A DNA stretch of 64,000 nucleotides from Pantoea alhagi. Lineage in GTDB: Bacteria; Pseudomonadota; Gammaproteobacteria; Enterobacterales; Enterobacteriaceae. The DNA lies in assembly GCF_002101395.1 (NCBI RefSeq), contig NZ_CP019706.1, positions 1,798,001-1,862,000 of the forward strand, written 5' to 3'. A program made the position numbers and the translations under genes. Below, piece after piece: positions 26,577-34,952 of the stretch (its first letter is position 1; each line of letters opens with the position of its first letter). The notes under the pieces were generated by a model. That model was not told where the DNA came from, made no database searches, and was given only the letters and a program-made list of their open reading frames with translations.

Positions 26577-27514
26577 GCTGGAGGATTTCCCTGATAAACC
26601 TCGCGCAGGATCTCTCGTGCGCCGTTCTGAAGCAGTTCATCCGCCAGAGAGATACCCAACTGCTCCGCCTGAGTGCGCGGGCCGCGACGTTCGCCACGGA
26701 TCATCGATGTACCATCTGGCGAGCCCACCAGGCCGCGTAGCCAAATATCATCGCCTTCAAGCACGGCATAGCTACCGATCGGAACCTGACAGCCGCCTTC
26801 CAGCCGCGTATTCATAGCGCGTTCCGCTTTTACACGCGTCGCGGTATCGTCATCATTTAATGCCGCCAGCAGCATAATGGTCTGTTCATCGTCCAGGCGA
26901 CACTCAATCCCCACGGCGCCCTGACCCACAGCAGGCAAAGAAACTTCGGCGGGGATGGCATAACGAATGCGATCCTGCAGGCCGAGGCGTTTCAGACCGG
27001 CGGCAGCCAGAATAATGGCGTCATATTCTCCGGCGTCCAGCTTTGAGAGTCGCGTACCAACGTTGCCGCGCAGCGAGCGAATCGTCAGATCGGGCCGTAG
27101 CTCCGCCAACTGACACTGACGACGCAGGCTGGAGGTGCCGACTACAGCGCCCTGCGGTAACGCATCCAGCGTGGCGTAGTGATTCGAGACGAAGGCGTCC
27201 AGCGGATCTTCGCGCTCACAAATGGTCACCAGGCCCAAACCTTGCGGAAATTCTACCGGCACATCTTTCATAGAGTGCACCGCGATATCGGCCCGGTTTT
27301 CAAGCATCGCCAGTTCGAGCTCTTTGACGAAAAGCCCCTTGCCGCCCACTTTTGCCAGTGGCGTGTCGAGAATAATGTCGCCGCGCGTTACCATCGGCAC
27401 CAGCTCCACCTGCAGCCCCGGATGACAGGCCATCAGGCGCTGCTGAACATATTGTGCCTGCCATAACGCCAGTGGACTTTGTCTGGTGGCAATTCTTAAA
27501 ATTTTATCTAACAT
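26573..27514 (-). CDS. hemC: Porphobilinogen deaminase (hydroxymethylbilane synthase)
   Basis: Joins four porphobilinogens to hydroxymethylbilane. The 313 residues equal the E. coli length. RIATRQSPLALWQAQYV at the N-terminus, KDVPVEFPQGLGL with the catalytic Asp region, GTSSLRRQCQL and IRSLRGNVGTRL hold the substrate-binding arginines. The cofactor-bearing Cys is in EGGCQVPIGSYA near residue 242. First gene of hemCDXY, divergent from cyaA with a 290-bp shared regulatory region. Confidence 0.98.
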   Translation of the reverse strand: MLDKILRIATRQSPLALWQAQYVQQRLMACHPGLQVELVPMVTRGDIILDTPLAKVGGKGLFVKELELAMLENRADIAVHSMKDVPVEFPQGLGLVTICEREDPLDAFVSNHYATLDALPQGAVVGTSSLRRQCQLAELRPDLTIRSLRGNVGTRLSKLDAGEYDAIILAAAGLKRLGLQDRIRYAIPAEVSLPAVGQGAVGIECRLDDEQTIMLLAALNDDDTATRVKAERAMNTRLEGGCQVPIGSYAVLEGDDIWLRGLVGSPDGTSMIRGERRGPRTQAEQLGISLADELLQNGAREILREVYQGNPPA

Positions 27515-27689
27515 GCTTGATACCGTTTTGATCGTTCACTGATTATCCTATCATTGATACAGGAAGGCTGTCAGTTTCCACGATTTTTAGACGAGTAAAG
27601 GAAAGCGTAAAAGGGACAGGACAGATCGATCGGTGGATAAAGCGTGCTAAACTGTTAGGTAGCGCAACTTTCTTTACGGTCAATCTGCC

Positions 27690-27711
27690 AGGTGTTAGAT
27701 TGATCACGTTT
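27690..27711 (+). promoter_or_regulatory. CRP site in the cyaA promoter
   Basis: TGTTA-GATTGA-TCACG (27693-27708) matches the CRP core TGTGA-N6-TCACA at 8 of 10 positions. It lies about 100 bp before the cyaA start, as in E. coli, where cAMP-CRP represses the main cyaA promoter here (negative feedback). Confidence 0.7.
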
Positions 27712-27804
27712 CCAGCAGTAATCTGCCCGAAAAATTTTTTAATGAAGCGGCGGAGCACGGAAACAGGGTTATTTATAAGCACTGGGACAATCAGGCGAGA
27801 CGTC

Positions 27805-30357
27805 TTGTACCTCTACATTGAGACACTGAAACAGAGACTGGATGCCATCAACCAACTGCGTGTCGATCGCGCACTGGCTGCAATGGGCCCTGCTTTCCAG
27901 CAGGTATACGGTCTGCTGCCGACCCTATTACATCATCATCATCCTTTGATGCCGGGCTACCTTGAAGGTAACGTTCCCTACGGTATCAGCTTCTACACGT
28001 CTGATGAAAGCCAACTGCATTATCTGCGGGAAATTGAGCGCAAGTCGAACCAGCCTGTTGCGATACCGCCCAAAGGAGAGATGCCGATTACCGGCCTCTA
28101 TTCTATGGGCAGTACCTCTTCCGTCGGTCAGAACAGCACCTCTGACCTGGATATTTGGGTTTGCCATCAGTCATGGCTGGATGGCGAAGAACGTCTGGCG
28201 CTGCAGAAAAAATGTCAGCTGCTGCAGAAGTGGTGCGCGGCGATGGGCGTTGAAGTCAGCTTCTTTCTGATCGACGAGAATCGCTTTCGCCATAATGAAA
28301 GCGGTAGCCTGGGCGGCGAAGATTGCGGCTCAACGCAGCATATATTACTGCTGGATGAGTTTTACCGTACTGCCGTGCGTATGGCGGGCAAGCGCATCCT
28401 GTGGAATATGGTGCCGGGCGAAGAAGAAGAGCATTACGACGACTACGTGATGTCGCTTTATGCGCAAGGGGTACTGACGCCAAATGAATGGCTCGACCTG
28501 GGCGGGCTGAGTACGCTTTCTGCCGAAGAATATTTTGGCGCCAGTTTGTGGCAGCTCTATAAAAGCATCGACTCACCCTATAAAGCCGTATTGAAAACTC
28601 TGCTGCTGGAGGCTTACTCCTGGGAGTATCCCCAGACTCGCCTGCTGGCTATGGATATCAAACAGCGCCTGCACGACGGCGAAATCGTGTCGTTCGGTCT
28701 TGATCCCTACTGCATGATGCTGGAGCGCGTAACGCACTATCTGACCAGCATCGACGATCATGCCCGACTCGATCTGGTACGGCGCTGCTTTTACCTGAAA
28801 GTCTGTGAAAAACTGTCGCAGGATGAAAGCGCGCATCGCTCCGGCTGGCGGCGCGAGATTCTGGCGCAGCTGGTCAGCGAATGGGGTTGGGACGAGGCGC
28901 GTCTTACAGTGCTCGACAGCCGGGCCGACTGGAAAATCGAACGCGTGCGTGAAGCGCATAATGAACTGCTGGATGCGATGATGCAGAGCTATCGCAATCT
29001 GATTCGTTTTGCGCGCCGTAACAACTTAAGCGTCAGCGCCAGCCCACAGGATATTGGCGTGCTGACGCGTAAGCTGTATGCCGCTTTTGAAGCGCTGCCG
29101 GGCAAAGTAACGCTGGTTAATCCGCAGATTTCACCCGATCTGTCCGAAACGCATTTAACCTTTATTCATGTTCCGGCCGGGCGTGCTAACCGGTCGGGCT
29201 GGTATCTGTATAACCAGGCGCCGGATATGAGTTCGATTATCAGCCATCAGCCGCTGGAGTATAACCGCTACCTGAATAAGCTGGTAGCCTGGGCCTGGTT
29301 TAACGGCTTACTGACGGAAAGAACCCGTCTGCATATTAAAGGCAACGAAATCTGCGATCTGGCGCGGTTGCAAGAGCTGGTGGCGGATGTTTCGCACCAT
29401 TTCCCGCTGCGGCTGCCGGCACCTACAGCGAAAGCGCTTTACAGTCCGTGCGAAATTCGTCATCTGGCGTTGATCGTTAATCTGGAATATGACCCGACCG
29501 CCGCCTTCCGTAATCAGGTAGTGCATTTTGATTTCCGTAAGCTGGACGTATTCAGCTTTGGCCAGCAGCAGCAATGCCTGATCGGCAGCATCGACCTCCT
29601 TTACCGTAATTCGTGGAATGAAGTGCGTACGCTGCACTTTAGCGGCGAGCAGGCGATGCTGGATGCGTTGAAAACCATTCTCGGTAAGATGCATCAGGAT
29701 GCAGCACCGCCCGATGCGGTTGAAGTGTTCTGCTATAGTCAGCATCTGCGCGGGCTGATCCGTACGCGTGTCCAGCAACTGGTTTCCGAATGCATTGAGC
29801 TGCGTCTCTCCAGCACGCGTCAGGATCCGGGCCGCTTTAAAGCTCTGCGCGTCGCCGGTCAGACATGGGGACTCTTTTTTGAACGCCTGGGCGTTTCGGT
29901 ACAGAAGCTGGAAAACGCGGTGGAATTTTACGGCGCGATCTCCAACAACAAGCTGCACGGCCTGTCGATTAAAGTTGAGACCGAGCAGGTACAGCTACCG
30001 CCGGTGGTTAATGGCTACGCCAGCGAAGGTATCATTCAGTTCTTTTTTGAGGACACCAATAACGATAGCGGCTTCAATATTTATATTCTGGATGAGGCTA
30101 ATCGTATTGAGGTTTACCACCACTGCGAAGGCAGCAAAGAGGAGTTGGTGCGCGACGTCAGCCGTTTCTACTCCTCTTCGCACGATCGCTTCACCTACGG
30201 CTCCAGCTTCGTTAATTTCAACCTGCCGCAGTTTTACCAACTTGTCAGCGTAGATAACCGCACCCAGGTCATTCCCTTCCGTAGCCAGACCCTCACCCAG
30301 CTGTGCGCTAACCAGCCGGACAGCAACGACTATCCGCAGCGCTTCCAGGTTTACTAA
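27805..30357 (+). CDS. cyaA: Class I adenylate cyclase
   Basis: Makes cAMP for CRP-dependent catabolite regulation and is activated by phosphorylated EIIA-Glc. The TTG at 27805 gives LYLYIETLKQRLDAINQLR, aligned with the unusual TTG start of E. coli cyaA and preceded by AGGCGAGA. In-frame ATG codons further up are not conserved. It has 850 residues. The N-terminal catalytic domain contains GSTSSVGQNSTSDLDIWVCHQ (nucleotidyltransferase-like G-S...D-x-D near residue 110). The C-terminal half is the glucose-sensing regulatory domain, ending near HDRFTYGSSFVNFNLPQFYQL. The extreme C-terminus (about 20 residues) diverges from E. coli. Confidence 0.96.
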   Translation: MYLYIETLKQRLDAINQLRVDRALAAMGPAFQQVYGLLPTLLHHHHPLMPGYLEGNVPYGISFYTSDESQLHYLREIERKSNQPVAIPPKGEMPITGLYSMGSTSSVGQNSTSDLDIWVCHQSWLDGEERLALQKKCQLLQKWCAAMGVEVSFFLIDENRFRHNESGSLGGEDCGSTQHILLLDEFYRTAVRMAGKRILWNMVPGEEEEHYDDYVMSLYAQGVLTPNEWLDLGGLSTLSAEEYFGASLWQLYKSIDSPYKAVLKTLLLEAYSWEYPQTRLLAMDIKQRLHDGEIVSFGLDPYCMMLERVTHYLTSIDDHARLDLVRRCFYLKVCEKLSQDESAHRSGWRREILAQLVSEWGWDEARLTVLDSRADWKIERVREAHNELLDAMMQSYRNLIRFARRNNLSVSASPQDIGVLTRKLYAAFEALPGKVTLVNPQISPDLSETHLTFIHVPAGRANRSGWYLYNQAPDMSSIISHQPLEYNRYLNKLVAWAWFNGLLTERTRLHIKGNEICDLARLQELVADVSHHFPLRLPAPTAKALYSPCEIRHLALIVNLEYDPTAAFRNQVVHFDFRKLDVFSFGQQQQCLIGSIDLLYRNSWNEVRTLHFSGEQAMLDALKTILGKMHQDAAPPDAVEVFCYSQHLRGLIRTRVQQLVSECIELRLSSTRQDPGRFKALRVAGQTWGLFFERLGVSVQKLENAVEFYGAISNNKLHGLSIKVETEQVQLPPVVNGYASEGIIQFFFEDTNNDSGFNIYILDEANRIEVYHHCEGSKEELVRDVSRFYSSSHDRFTYGSSFVNFNLPQFYQLVSVDNRTQVIPFRSQTLTQLCANQPDSNDYPQRFQVY

Positions 30358-30553
30358 GCCAGTAGCATCACGCCGTTCCAGTTACCCAGATTACTGGCGC
30401 CCGCCAGGCGATAACCTGATCTCTGGTCATCCTCTTTTTCCGGCACGTTTTCGAGACAGGTCTTAAATGCGCGGCTGCGTTTCACCCTTATTTTGCTCAT
30501 GGCGCGGGCTGTTTTTTCGCCAAAACCTTGTTGTTAACTGTGCAGGGATGGCT
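30358..30553. other. Gap between cyaA and the duplicated module
   Basis: About 195 bp with no gene seen. It contains short GC-rich inverted sequence (around 30380-30410) and the presumed promoter of the following accessory gene. In E. coli cyaY would lie directly here, so this is the left edge of the inserted material. Confidence 0.5.
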
Positions 30554-31246
30554 ATGAGCAAACGTGACGATATTATTGATCCCCAGGCACCAGGGATAAA
30601 AGATACTGGGCTGGTTTATTCAGAAGTTTTAGGCTGGATAGATTTAGGGCATGCACGTGGGGGTGATATAACGGATTGCCTTGGGCAAATGGAAAGGGGC
30701 GAGGCCAGCGGGCAGCCTTACTATCTGGTTGAGTATCAGCAAACAATGACGTACCAGCCATTTAGCACCGGCCGCTGTTCGCGCTGGAATATCAAACGAG
30801 GACGAACGCTTGCTGAAAGGCACAGCATTACGCTGGCGATGATGATGGAAACGGCGATTGCGTTCGAGAACTGGCAGTCGATGCCGTTTTTTAGCTGGTA
30901 CACCGACAGCGGCTTCAGCGCTGAGGATTTGGTTTCAGATCTGTTGGGCTTTTATAAAGTTGTACGACCGCAAAATTACTGGCCCTGGCTGAAAATAGTC
31001 AGCAAAGAGGCGGCGCTCAGGCGCTGGGACTACTATGGCGCGCTGGGCAGTTTTAAAAACCGAGGATTTAACCCGCTGCTGTTCCCGGATCCTACTGATA
31101 CACGCATTCCTCATATTCCTTATAAAGGCAGGCTACCGAATTTTATGATGTCGATTAGGCCATTTACCCGGTTTGATTCTGATATTGTCCGTCGCATTGA
31201 TGCCGGAGCGCAGGTCACCGTTGGATGGGACGTTAAGAAAAAATGA
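30554..31246 (+). CDS. Hypothetical protein, module gene A (copy 1, intact)
   Basis: Not confidently recognised. 230 residues from the ATG at 30554, which has AGGG (30544-30547) 6 nt upstream; the frame is open to 30467. No signal peptide or TM helix is evident. Notable segments are LGWIDLGHARGGDITD near residue 25, DSGFSAEDLVSDLLGFYK near 120 and KNRGFNPLLFPDP near 180. This pattern (His-containing G-H-A-R-G-x-D, then S-F-S-x-E-D-L-x-S-x-L-L-G, then R-x-F-x-P-x-L-x-P) recalls DUF4056-type proteins, from memory and weakly. The stop overlaps the next start (ATGA), so A and B are co-translated. The 3' two thirds are repeated at 31792-32206. Confidence 0.7.
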   Translation: MSKRDDIIDPQAPGIKDTGLVYSEVLGWIDLGHARGGDITDCLGQMERGEASGQPYYLVEYQQTMTYQPFSTGRCSRWNIKRGRTLAERHSITLAMMMETAIAFENWQSMPFFSWYTDSGFSAEDLVSDLLGFYKVVRPQNYWPWLKIVSKEAALRRWDYYGALGSFKNRGFNPLLFPDPTDTRIPHIPYKGRLPNFMMSIRPFTRFDSDIVRRIDAGAQVTVGWDVKKK

Positions 31247-31671
31247 AATGGCTTAAGTGGGCGCTGATGCTACTGCTGGCGGTGCTGGTAATTAACGTTG
31301 TCGACTTTTTTTACATCAATACCAGCCTGATAAATAAGGCAGAGCGGAATCCCGGCTTCAAACAGAGCGAGCGGAGGCTTTATCGCCTTTTCGTCGATGA
31401 AGATATTAAAAATGCGCCGCGTATAACTGATGATTATTACTTTCGCTTTCGCCGGATGGACGGCCCTTCTCCTGAAATTAGCGGTATTGTCTTTAATGGC
31501 ACAACGGAAACGGCGGCATTAGAAAAGTATCTGACGGCTTTGGGATATCAGCATGTCTCTGACGATGAGTTTGGTCAACGCTGGGAAAAGGATGGCCGTA
31601 CCGCTCCCAACATTTATATATGGCGCGATACAGAGAGCAGTATCATCTTTCTGACCAAATATTCTCTATAG
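31243..31671 (+). CDS. Hypothetical membrane-anchored protein, module gene B (copy 1)
   Basis: 142 residues, not recognised. A single N-terminal hydrophobic helix (WALMLLLAVLVINVVDFFYI) after MKWLK suggests an inner-membrane anchor or uncleaved signal, leaving about 115 residues in the periplasm. The body is acidic and aromatic, with APRITDDYYFRFRRMDGPSP and IVFNGTTETAALEKYL. Paralogous to the protein at 32215-32625. The ATGA overlap with gene A (31243-31246) implies they work together, for instance as a partner or neutralising protein; this is inference only. A terminator follows. Confidence 0.7.
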   Translation: MKWLKWALMLLLAVLVINVVDFFYINTSLINKAERNPGFKQSERRLYRLFVDEDIKNAPRITDDYYFRFRRMDGPSPEISGIVFNGTTETAALEKYLTALGYQHVSDDEFGQRWEKDGRTAPNIYIWRDTESSIIFLTKYSL

Positions 31672-31675
31672 AACA

Positions 31676-31694
31676 AAGCCCCGCTGGGGCTTTG
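31676..31694 (+). terminator. Hairpin after module copy 1
   Basis: AAAGCCCC-GCT-GGGGCTTT hairpin 5 nt after the gene B stop, with a short T-run. The same hairpin follows copy 2 at about 32629-32649. Confidence 0.65.
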
Positions 31695-31699
31695 TCGTT

Positions 31700-31785
31700 T
31701 GAACCATCTTAAATTCAGCCAGGCAGTTAGCGCAAAGTAACCGGCTCGCTACGGCTTCCGATAGCAGCTGCACGGCGTGTCGATT
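31700..31785 (-). pseudogene. Remnant of the cyaY 3' end at the duplication junction
   Basis: Minus-strand frame reads QLLSEAVASRLL, close to QLLSEACSAQAGEK at the C-terminus of the intact cyaY at 32687. At DNA level GCTACGGCTTCCGATAGCAGCTG here matches GCTACAGGCTTCCGACAGCAGCTG near the cyaY 3' end. It follows the same terminator hairpin as in copy 2. Best explained as the end of the first copy of a tandem duplication whose unit reached into cyaY. Confidence 0.55.
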
Positions 31786-31791
31786 AACGTT

Positions 31792-32206
31792 CAGCATTAC
31801 GCTGGCGATGATGATGGAAACGGCGATTGCGTTCGAGAACTGGCAGTCAATGCCGTTTTTTAGCTGGTACACCGACAGCGGCTTTAGCGCAGAAGATTTG
31901 GTTTCCGATCTGTTGGGCTTTTATAAAGCTGTGCGGTCGCAAAATTACTGGCCCTGGCTAAAAATAGTCAGCAAAGAGGCAGCGCTCAGGCGCTGGGATT
32001 ACTATGGCGCGCTGGGCAGTTTTAAAAACCGAGGATTTAACCCGCTGCTGTTTCCGGATCCCGCTGATACACGTATTCCGCATATTCCTTATAAAGGCAG
32101 GCTACCGAATTTTATGATGTCGATTAGGCCGTTTACCCGGTTTGATTCTGATATTGTTCGTCGTATCGATGCCGGAGCGCAGGTTACTGTGGGATGGGTA
32201 AGTTAA
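31792..32206 (+). pseudogene. Module gene A, copy 2, 5'-truncated
   Basis: From 31792 the DNA is nearly identical to 30823 onward (offset 969 bp) and encodes the last 132 or so residues of gene A: METAIAFENWQSMPFFSWYT, the GFSAEDLVSDLLGFYK stretch, GFNPLLFPDPADTRIPHIPY. The first 90 or so residues, with the GHARGGD segment, are absent, as are any promoter or ribosome-binding site. The C-terminus ends VGWVS instead of VGWDVKKK. Likely non-functional. Confidence 0.75.
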
Positions 32207-32214
32207 TAAAAAAT

Positions 32215-32625
32215 ATGAAATGGCTAACGCGCACGCTGGGGTTAACGGTGGTGATGGTTATCGCCCTGGTTTTAGCCGACTGTAAAATGATGGGGTTAGC
32301 TGAAGAGGGCTTTAAACAGAGCGACCGATGGCTTTATTACTCTTATGTTGATAAAGAGATCAAAGATGCGCCGCGTATTTCGGATGATTATTACTTTCGC
32401 TATGGGATGATGGACGGCCCTTCGCCAGAAATGAGCAGGATTGTTTTTAATGGTGCAACGGATACCGCTGCGTTAGAAAACTATCTGGTGGCTTTAGGAT
32501 ATCAATATGTCCCTGACGATGAGGGGGGCGGGCACTGGGAAAGAGAGGGGCAGCGGAAAACTGAATTTTATATATGGCAAAGTAAAGAGCAGCAGGTTAT
32601 CCACTTAACAAAATACAGCTTCTAG
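32215..32625 (+). CDS. Hypothetical membrane-anchored protein, module gene B (copy 2)
   Basis: 136 residues from the ATG at 32215, which aligns with the copy 1 start (MKWL); a frame-matched ATG at 32194 would add 7 residues. It shares with copy 1 the body GFKQS-R-LY, APRISDDYYFR, MDGPSPEMS, IVFNGATDTAALENYL and the LTKYSF end, but is clearly diverged. That contrasts with the almost unchanged gene A fragment beside it. The N-terminal hydrophobic segment (LGLTVVMVIALVLADC) has a Cys, but the residue before it is Asp, so it is a poor lipobox. Followed by the same GCCCCCGCTGGGGGC-type terminator. Confidence 0.65.
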   Translation: MKWLTRTLGLTVVMVIALVLADCKMMGLAEEGFKQSDRWLYYSYVDKEIKDAPRISDDYYFRYGMMDGPSPEMSRIVFNGATDTAALENYLVALGYQYVPDDEGGGHWEREGQRKTEFYIWQSKEQQVIHLTKYSF

Positions 32626-32628
32626 AAC

Positions 32629-32650
32629 AAAGCCCCCGCTGGGGCTTTGC
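32629..32650 (+). terminator. Hairpin after module copy 2
   Basis: AAAGCCCCC-GCT-GGGGCTTT hairpin right after gene B copy 2, equivalent to the one at 31676. It lies between convergent gene B and cyaY. Confidence 0.65.
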
Positions 32651-32686
32651 CTCTTAAACCGTCCCAGGCTCAGACCCGGCAAGCGC

Positions 32687-33007
32687 TTAACTCAACGTGA
32701 TCTTTTCGCCCGCCTGCGCGCTACAGGCTTCCGACAGCAGCTGCCAGAATTCAGCGCCGCTGCGGTTGCAAATCCAGCTGCCGTTTTGATAATCGAAATG
32801 GTAGCCGCCACCTTTGGTCGCCAGCCATACCTGGTGCAGCGGCTCCTGTTTATTGATAATAATTTTGCTGCCGTTCTCAAACGTAAGCGTCATAATTCCG
32901 GCATGGAGTTCATAATCGATATCGCTGTCGCCCTCGTAAGCGTCAAGCTGCTCTTCCAGCGTTAACATCAGGTCGTCGACTAACTGGTGAAATTCACTGT
33001 CTTTCAT
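32687..33007 (-). CDS. cyaY: Frataxin-like iron-binding protein CyaY
   Basis: Bacterial frataxin that binds iron and tunes Fe-S cluster assembly by IscS. The start MKDSEFHQLVDDL at 33007 gives 106 residues, the E. coli length; the longer open frame upstream is not conserved. An acidic N-terminal helix (LEEQLDAYEGDSDIDYE) carries iron-binding carboxylates. The beta-sheet core has LTFENGSKIIINKQEPLHQVWLATKGGGYHF. It normally follows cyaA directly; here the duplicated module separates them. Confidence 0.97.
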   Translation of the reverse strand: MKDSEFHQLVDDLMLTLEEQLDAYEGDSDIDYELHAGIMTLTFENGSKIIINKQEPLHQVWLATKGGGYHFDYQNGSWICNRSGAEFWQLLSEACSAQAGEKITLS

Positions 33008-33175
33008 CGTTGCTTCCTTTATGTTTTGGTCGAGTATAACGCGCCGGGAGCCGTTGCAACATCGTCTGATAAGAGCGAGATGCAGCACATCACGTCACCT
33101 TTTCCTGTTGCTTTTCCAAAGTCAGCTGCGATGATAAGCAACCATGAACATGCATCAATCATAAGCAGGAATACC

Positions 33176-33400
33176 ATGAAGAAAATCCTTTGTCGGCTGG
33201 CAATGGCGCTGGCGTTAACCAGCCTGGCCGGCTGCGGACTGAAAGGGCCGCTCTATTTTCCGCCGCAGGATAAGCCGAAACAGAGTTCACCACAGCCATC
33301 GGCCGGGCAGTCTACTTCTTCTTCAACGGCGACCCAGCCGGATGGCCAACAGGACACTAACCTGACCAGCCCGGATGCGGATATGCAAGCGACGCAGTAA
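33176..33400 (+). CDS. lptM: LPS assembly lipoprotein LptM
   Basis: Small outer-membrane lipoprotein (formerly YifL) that assists maturation of the LptDE translocon. 74 residues from the ATG at 33176. Signal peptide KKILCRLAMALALTSLAGC with lipobox LAGC, then the invariant GLKGPLYFPPQDK. The tail is a Ser/Gln/Thr-rich disordered stretch longer than in E. coli (67 residues). Immediately upstream of dapF, as in E. coli. Confidence 0.95.
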   Translation: MKKILCRLAMALALTSLAGCGLKGPLYFPPQDKPKQSSPQPSAGQSTSSSTATQPDGQQDTNLTSPDADMQATQ

Positions 33401-33429
33401 TCATGATGGCCCAGCCGGCGGAGCAGAAA

Positions 33430-34254
33430 ATGCAGTTCTCGAAAATGCACGGTCTTGGTAATGACTTTATGGTCGTTGATGCCGTCACGCAAAATGTCTA
33501 TTTCTCGCCGGAGCTGATCCGCCGCCTGGCGGATCGTCATCTGGGCGTAGGCTTCGATCAATTATTGATCGTTGAGCCGCCGTACGATCCCGATCTTGAT
33601 TTTCACTACCGGATTTTTAACGCCGACGGCAGCGAAGTGGCGCAGTGCGGCAACGGTGCGCGTTGTTTTGCCCGCTTTGTGCGGCTCAAAGGGCTGACGA
33701 ATAAAAGCGATATCCGGGTCAGCACGCAAACGGGACGTATGGTGCTGAGCGTCAACAGTGACGAGCTGGTGCGTGTAAATATGGGCGAACCGAATTTTGA
33801 GCCTCAGCAGGTGCCGTTTCGCGCCAATAAGGCGGAAAACCTTTACCTGCTGCGCGTCGCTGAGCAGACGCTGATGTTTGGCGTAGTTTCTATGGGCAAT
33901 CCGCATTGCGTTATCCAGGTTGCCAGCGTCAAAACGGCGGCGGTAGAGACGCTGGGACCGATACTGGAAAGCCATGAGCGTTTCCCGGAGCGGGTAAACG
34001 TCGGCTTCATGGAAGTGGTTAGCCCGGAACATATCCGTCTGCGCGTTTACGAGCGCGGCGCGGGAGAGACGCAGGCCTGCGGCAGCGGGGCCTGTGCGGC
34101 AGTTGCCAGCGGCATACAGCAGGGATTACTGGCGGAAAAAGTGCGTGTCGATCTGCCCGGCGGCACGCTGCACATCGCCTGGAAAGGGCCGGGGAATCCG
34201 CTCTATATGACCGGACCGGCCACGCATGTCTACGATGGGTTTATTCATTTATGA
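33430..34254 (+). CDS. dapF: Diaminopimelate epimerase
   Basis: Interconverts LL- and meso-diaminopimelate for lysine and peptidoglycan synthesis. The start MQFSKMHGLGNDFMVVD at 33430 gives 274 residues as in E. coli; GGAG lies 7 nt upstream. ATGs at 33403 and 33406 would add non-conserved residues. Catalytic cysteines are in AQCGNGARCFARF (near 73) and ETQACGSGACAA (near 217). The stop overlaps yigA (ATGA). Confidence 0.97.
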   Translation: MQFSKMHGLGNDFMVVDAVTQNVYFSPELIRRLADRHLGVGFDQLLIVEPPYDPDLDFHYRIFNADGSEVAQCGNGARCFARFVRLKGLTNKSDIRVSTQTGRMVLSVNSDELVRVNMGEPNFEPQQVPFRANKAENLYLLRVAEQTLMFGVVSMGNPHCVIQVASVKTAAVETLGPILESHERFPERVNVGFMEVVSPEHIRLRVYERGAGETQACGSGACAAVASGIQQGLLAEKVRVDLPGGTLHIAWKGPGNPLYMTGPATHVYDGFIHL

Positions 34255-34952
34255 AAAATGTCGAAGAGACAGCCTCAGAGCTGATGCTAAACGACGAAGC
34301 GGTAGGTGACTACCTGCGGCAAAATCCGGACTTTTTTATTCGCAATGCGCGCCAGGTGGAACAAATAGCGGTGCCGCATCCGGTGCGCGGCACCGTATCG
34401 CTGGTGGAATGGCATATGGCGCGGCAGCGTAACCATATTCAACAGCTGGAAGAAGAGATTACTCAGCTGATGGAGCAGGCATCTGCGAATCACCAGTTAT
34501 TTGATCGCCTGCTTAGCCTGCAAAGCCACCTGGCCTCCGCGCCGTCGTTACAGGATATGCTGAACCGCCTGCAACGCTGGGCGCGTGATTTAGGCCTGGC
34601 CGGGGCGGATGTACGGCTATTCAGCGACCGCTGGCAGTTGGGCGCACCGTCGAGCTTTACGCAACTGGCGCTATCGCGGCAGGCGTTTGAACCCGTGCGT
34701 ATTCAGCTGCTGGGTAAAGAGCAGCACTATCTGGGCAGCCTGAACGGGCCGGAGCTGTTGCTGTTGTTGCCGCAGGCGCGCTCGGTGGGTTCGGTGGCGA
34801 TGTCGCTGTTTGGCGAACGTGGCGACCTGGGCGTATTGATCTTCAGCAGTCGCGATATGCATCACTATCAGCCCGGACAGGGCACGCTGCTGCTGCATTA
34901 TCTGGCGCTGATGCTGCCGGAACTGTTGAACCGCTGGATAGCGCGCGCATGA
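34251..34952 (+). CDS. yigA: DUF484 family protein YigA
   Basis: Conserved cytoplasmic protein of unknown function, 233 residues (235 in E. coli). The N-terminal part has DYLRQNPDFFIRNARQVEQI and a helical stretch (WHMARQRNHIQQLEEEITQLMEQA). The rest looks like a GAF-like domain (LLLLPQARSVGSVAMSLFGE, LGVLIFSSRDMHHY). Translationally coupled to dapF and xerC by ATGA overlaps at both ends. Confidence 0.93.
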   Translation: MKNVEETASELMLNDEAVGDYLRQNPDFFIRNARQVEQIAVPHPVRGTVSLVEWHMARQRNHIQQLEEEITQLMEQASANHQLFDRLLSLQSHLASAPSLQDMLNRLQRWARDLGLAGADVRLFSDRWQLGAPSSFTQLALSRQAFEPVRIQLLGKEQHYLGSLNGPELLLLLPQARSVGSVAMSLFGERGDLGVLIFSSRDMHHYQPGQGTLLLHYLALMLPELLNRWIARA

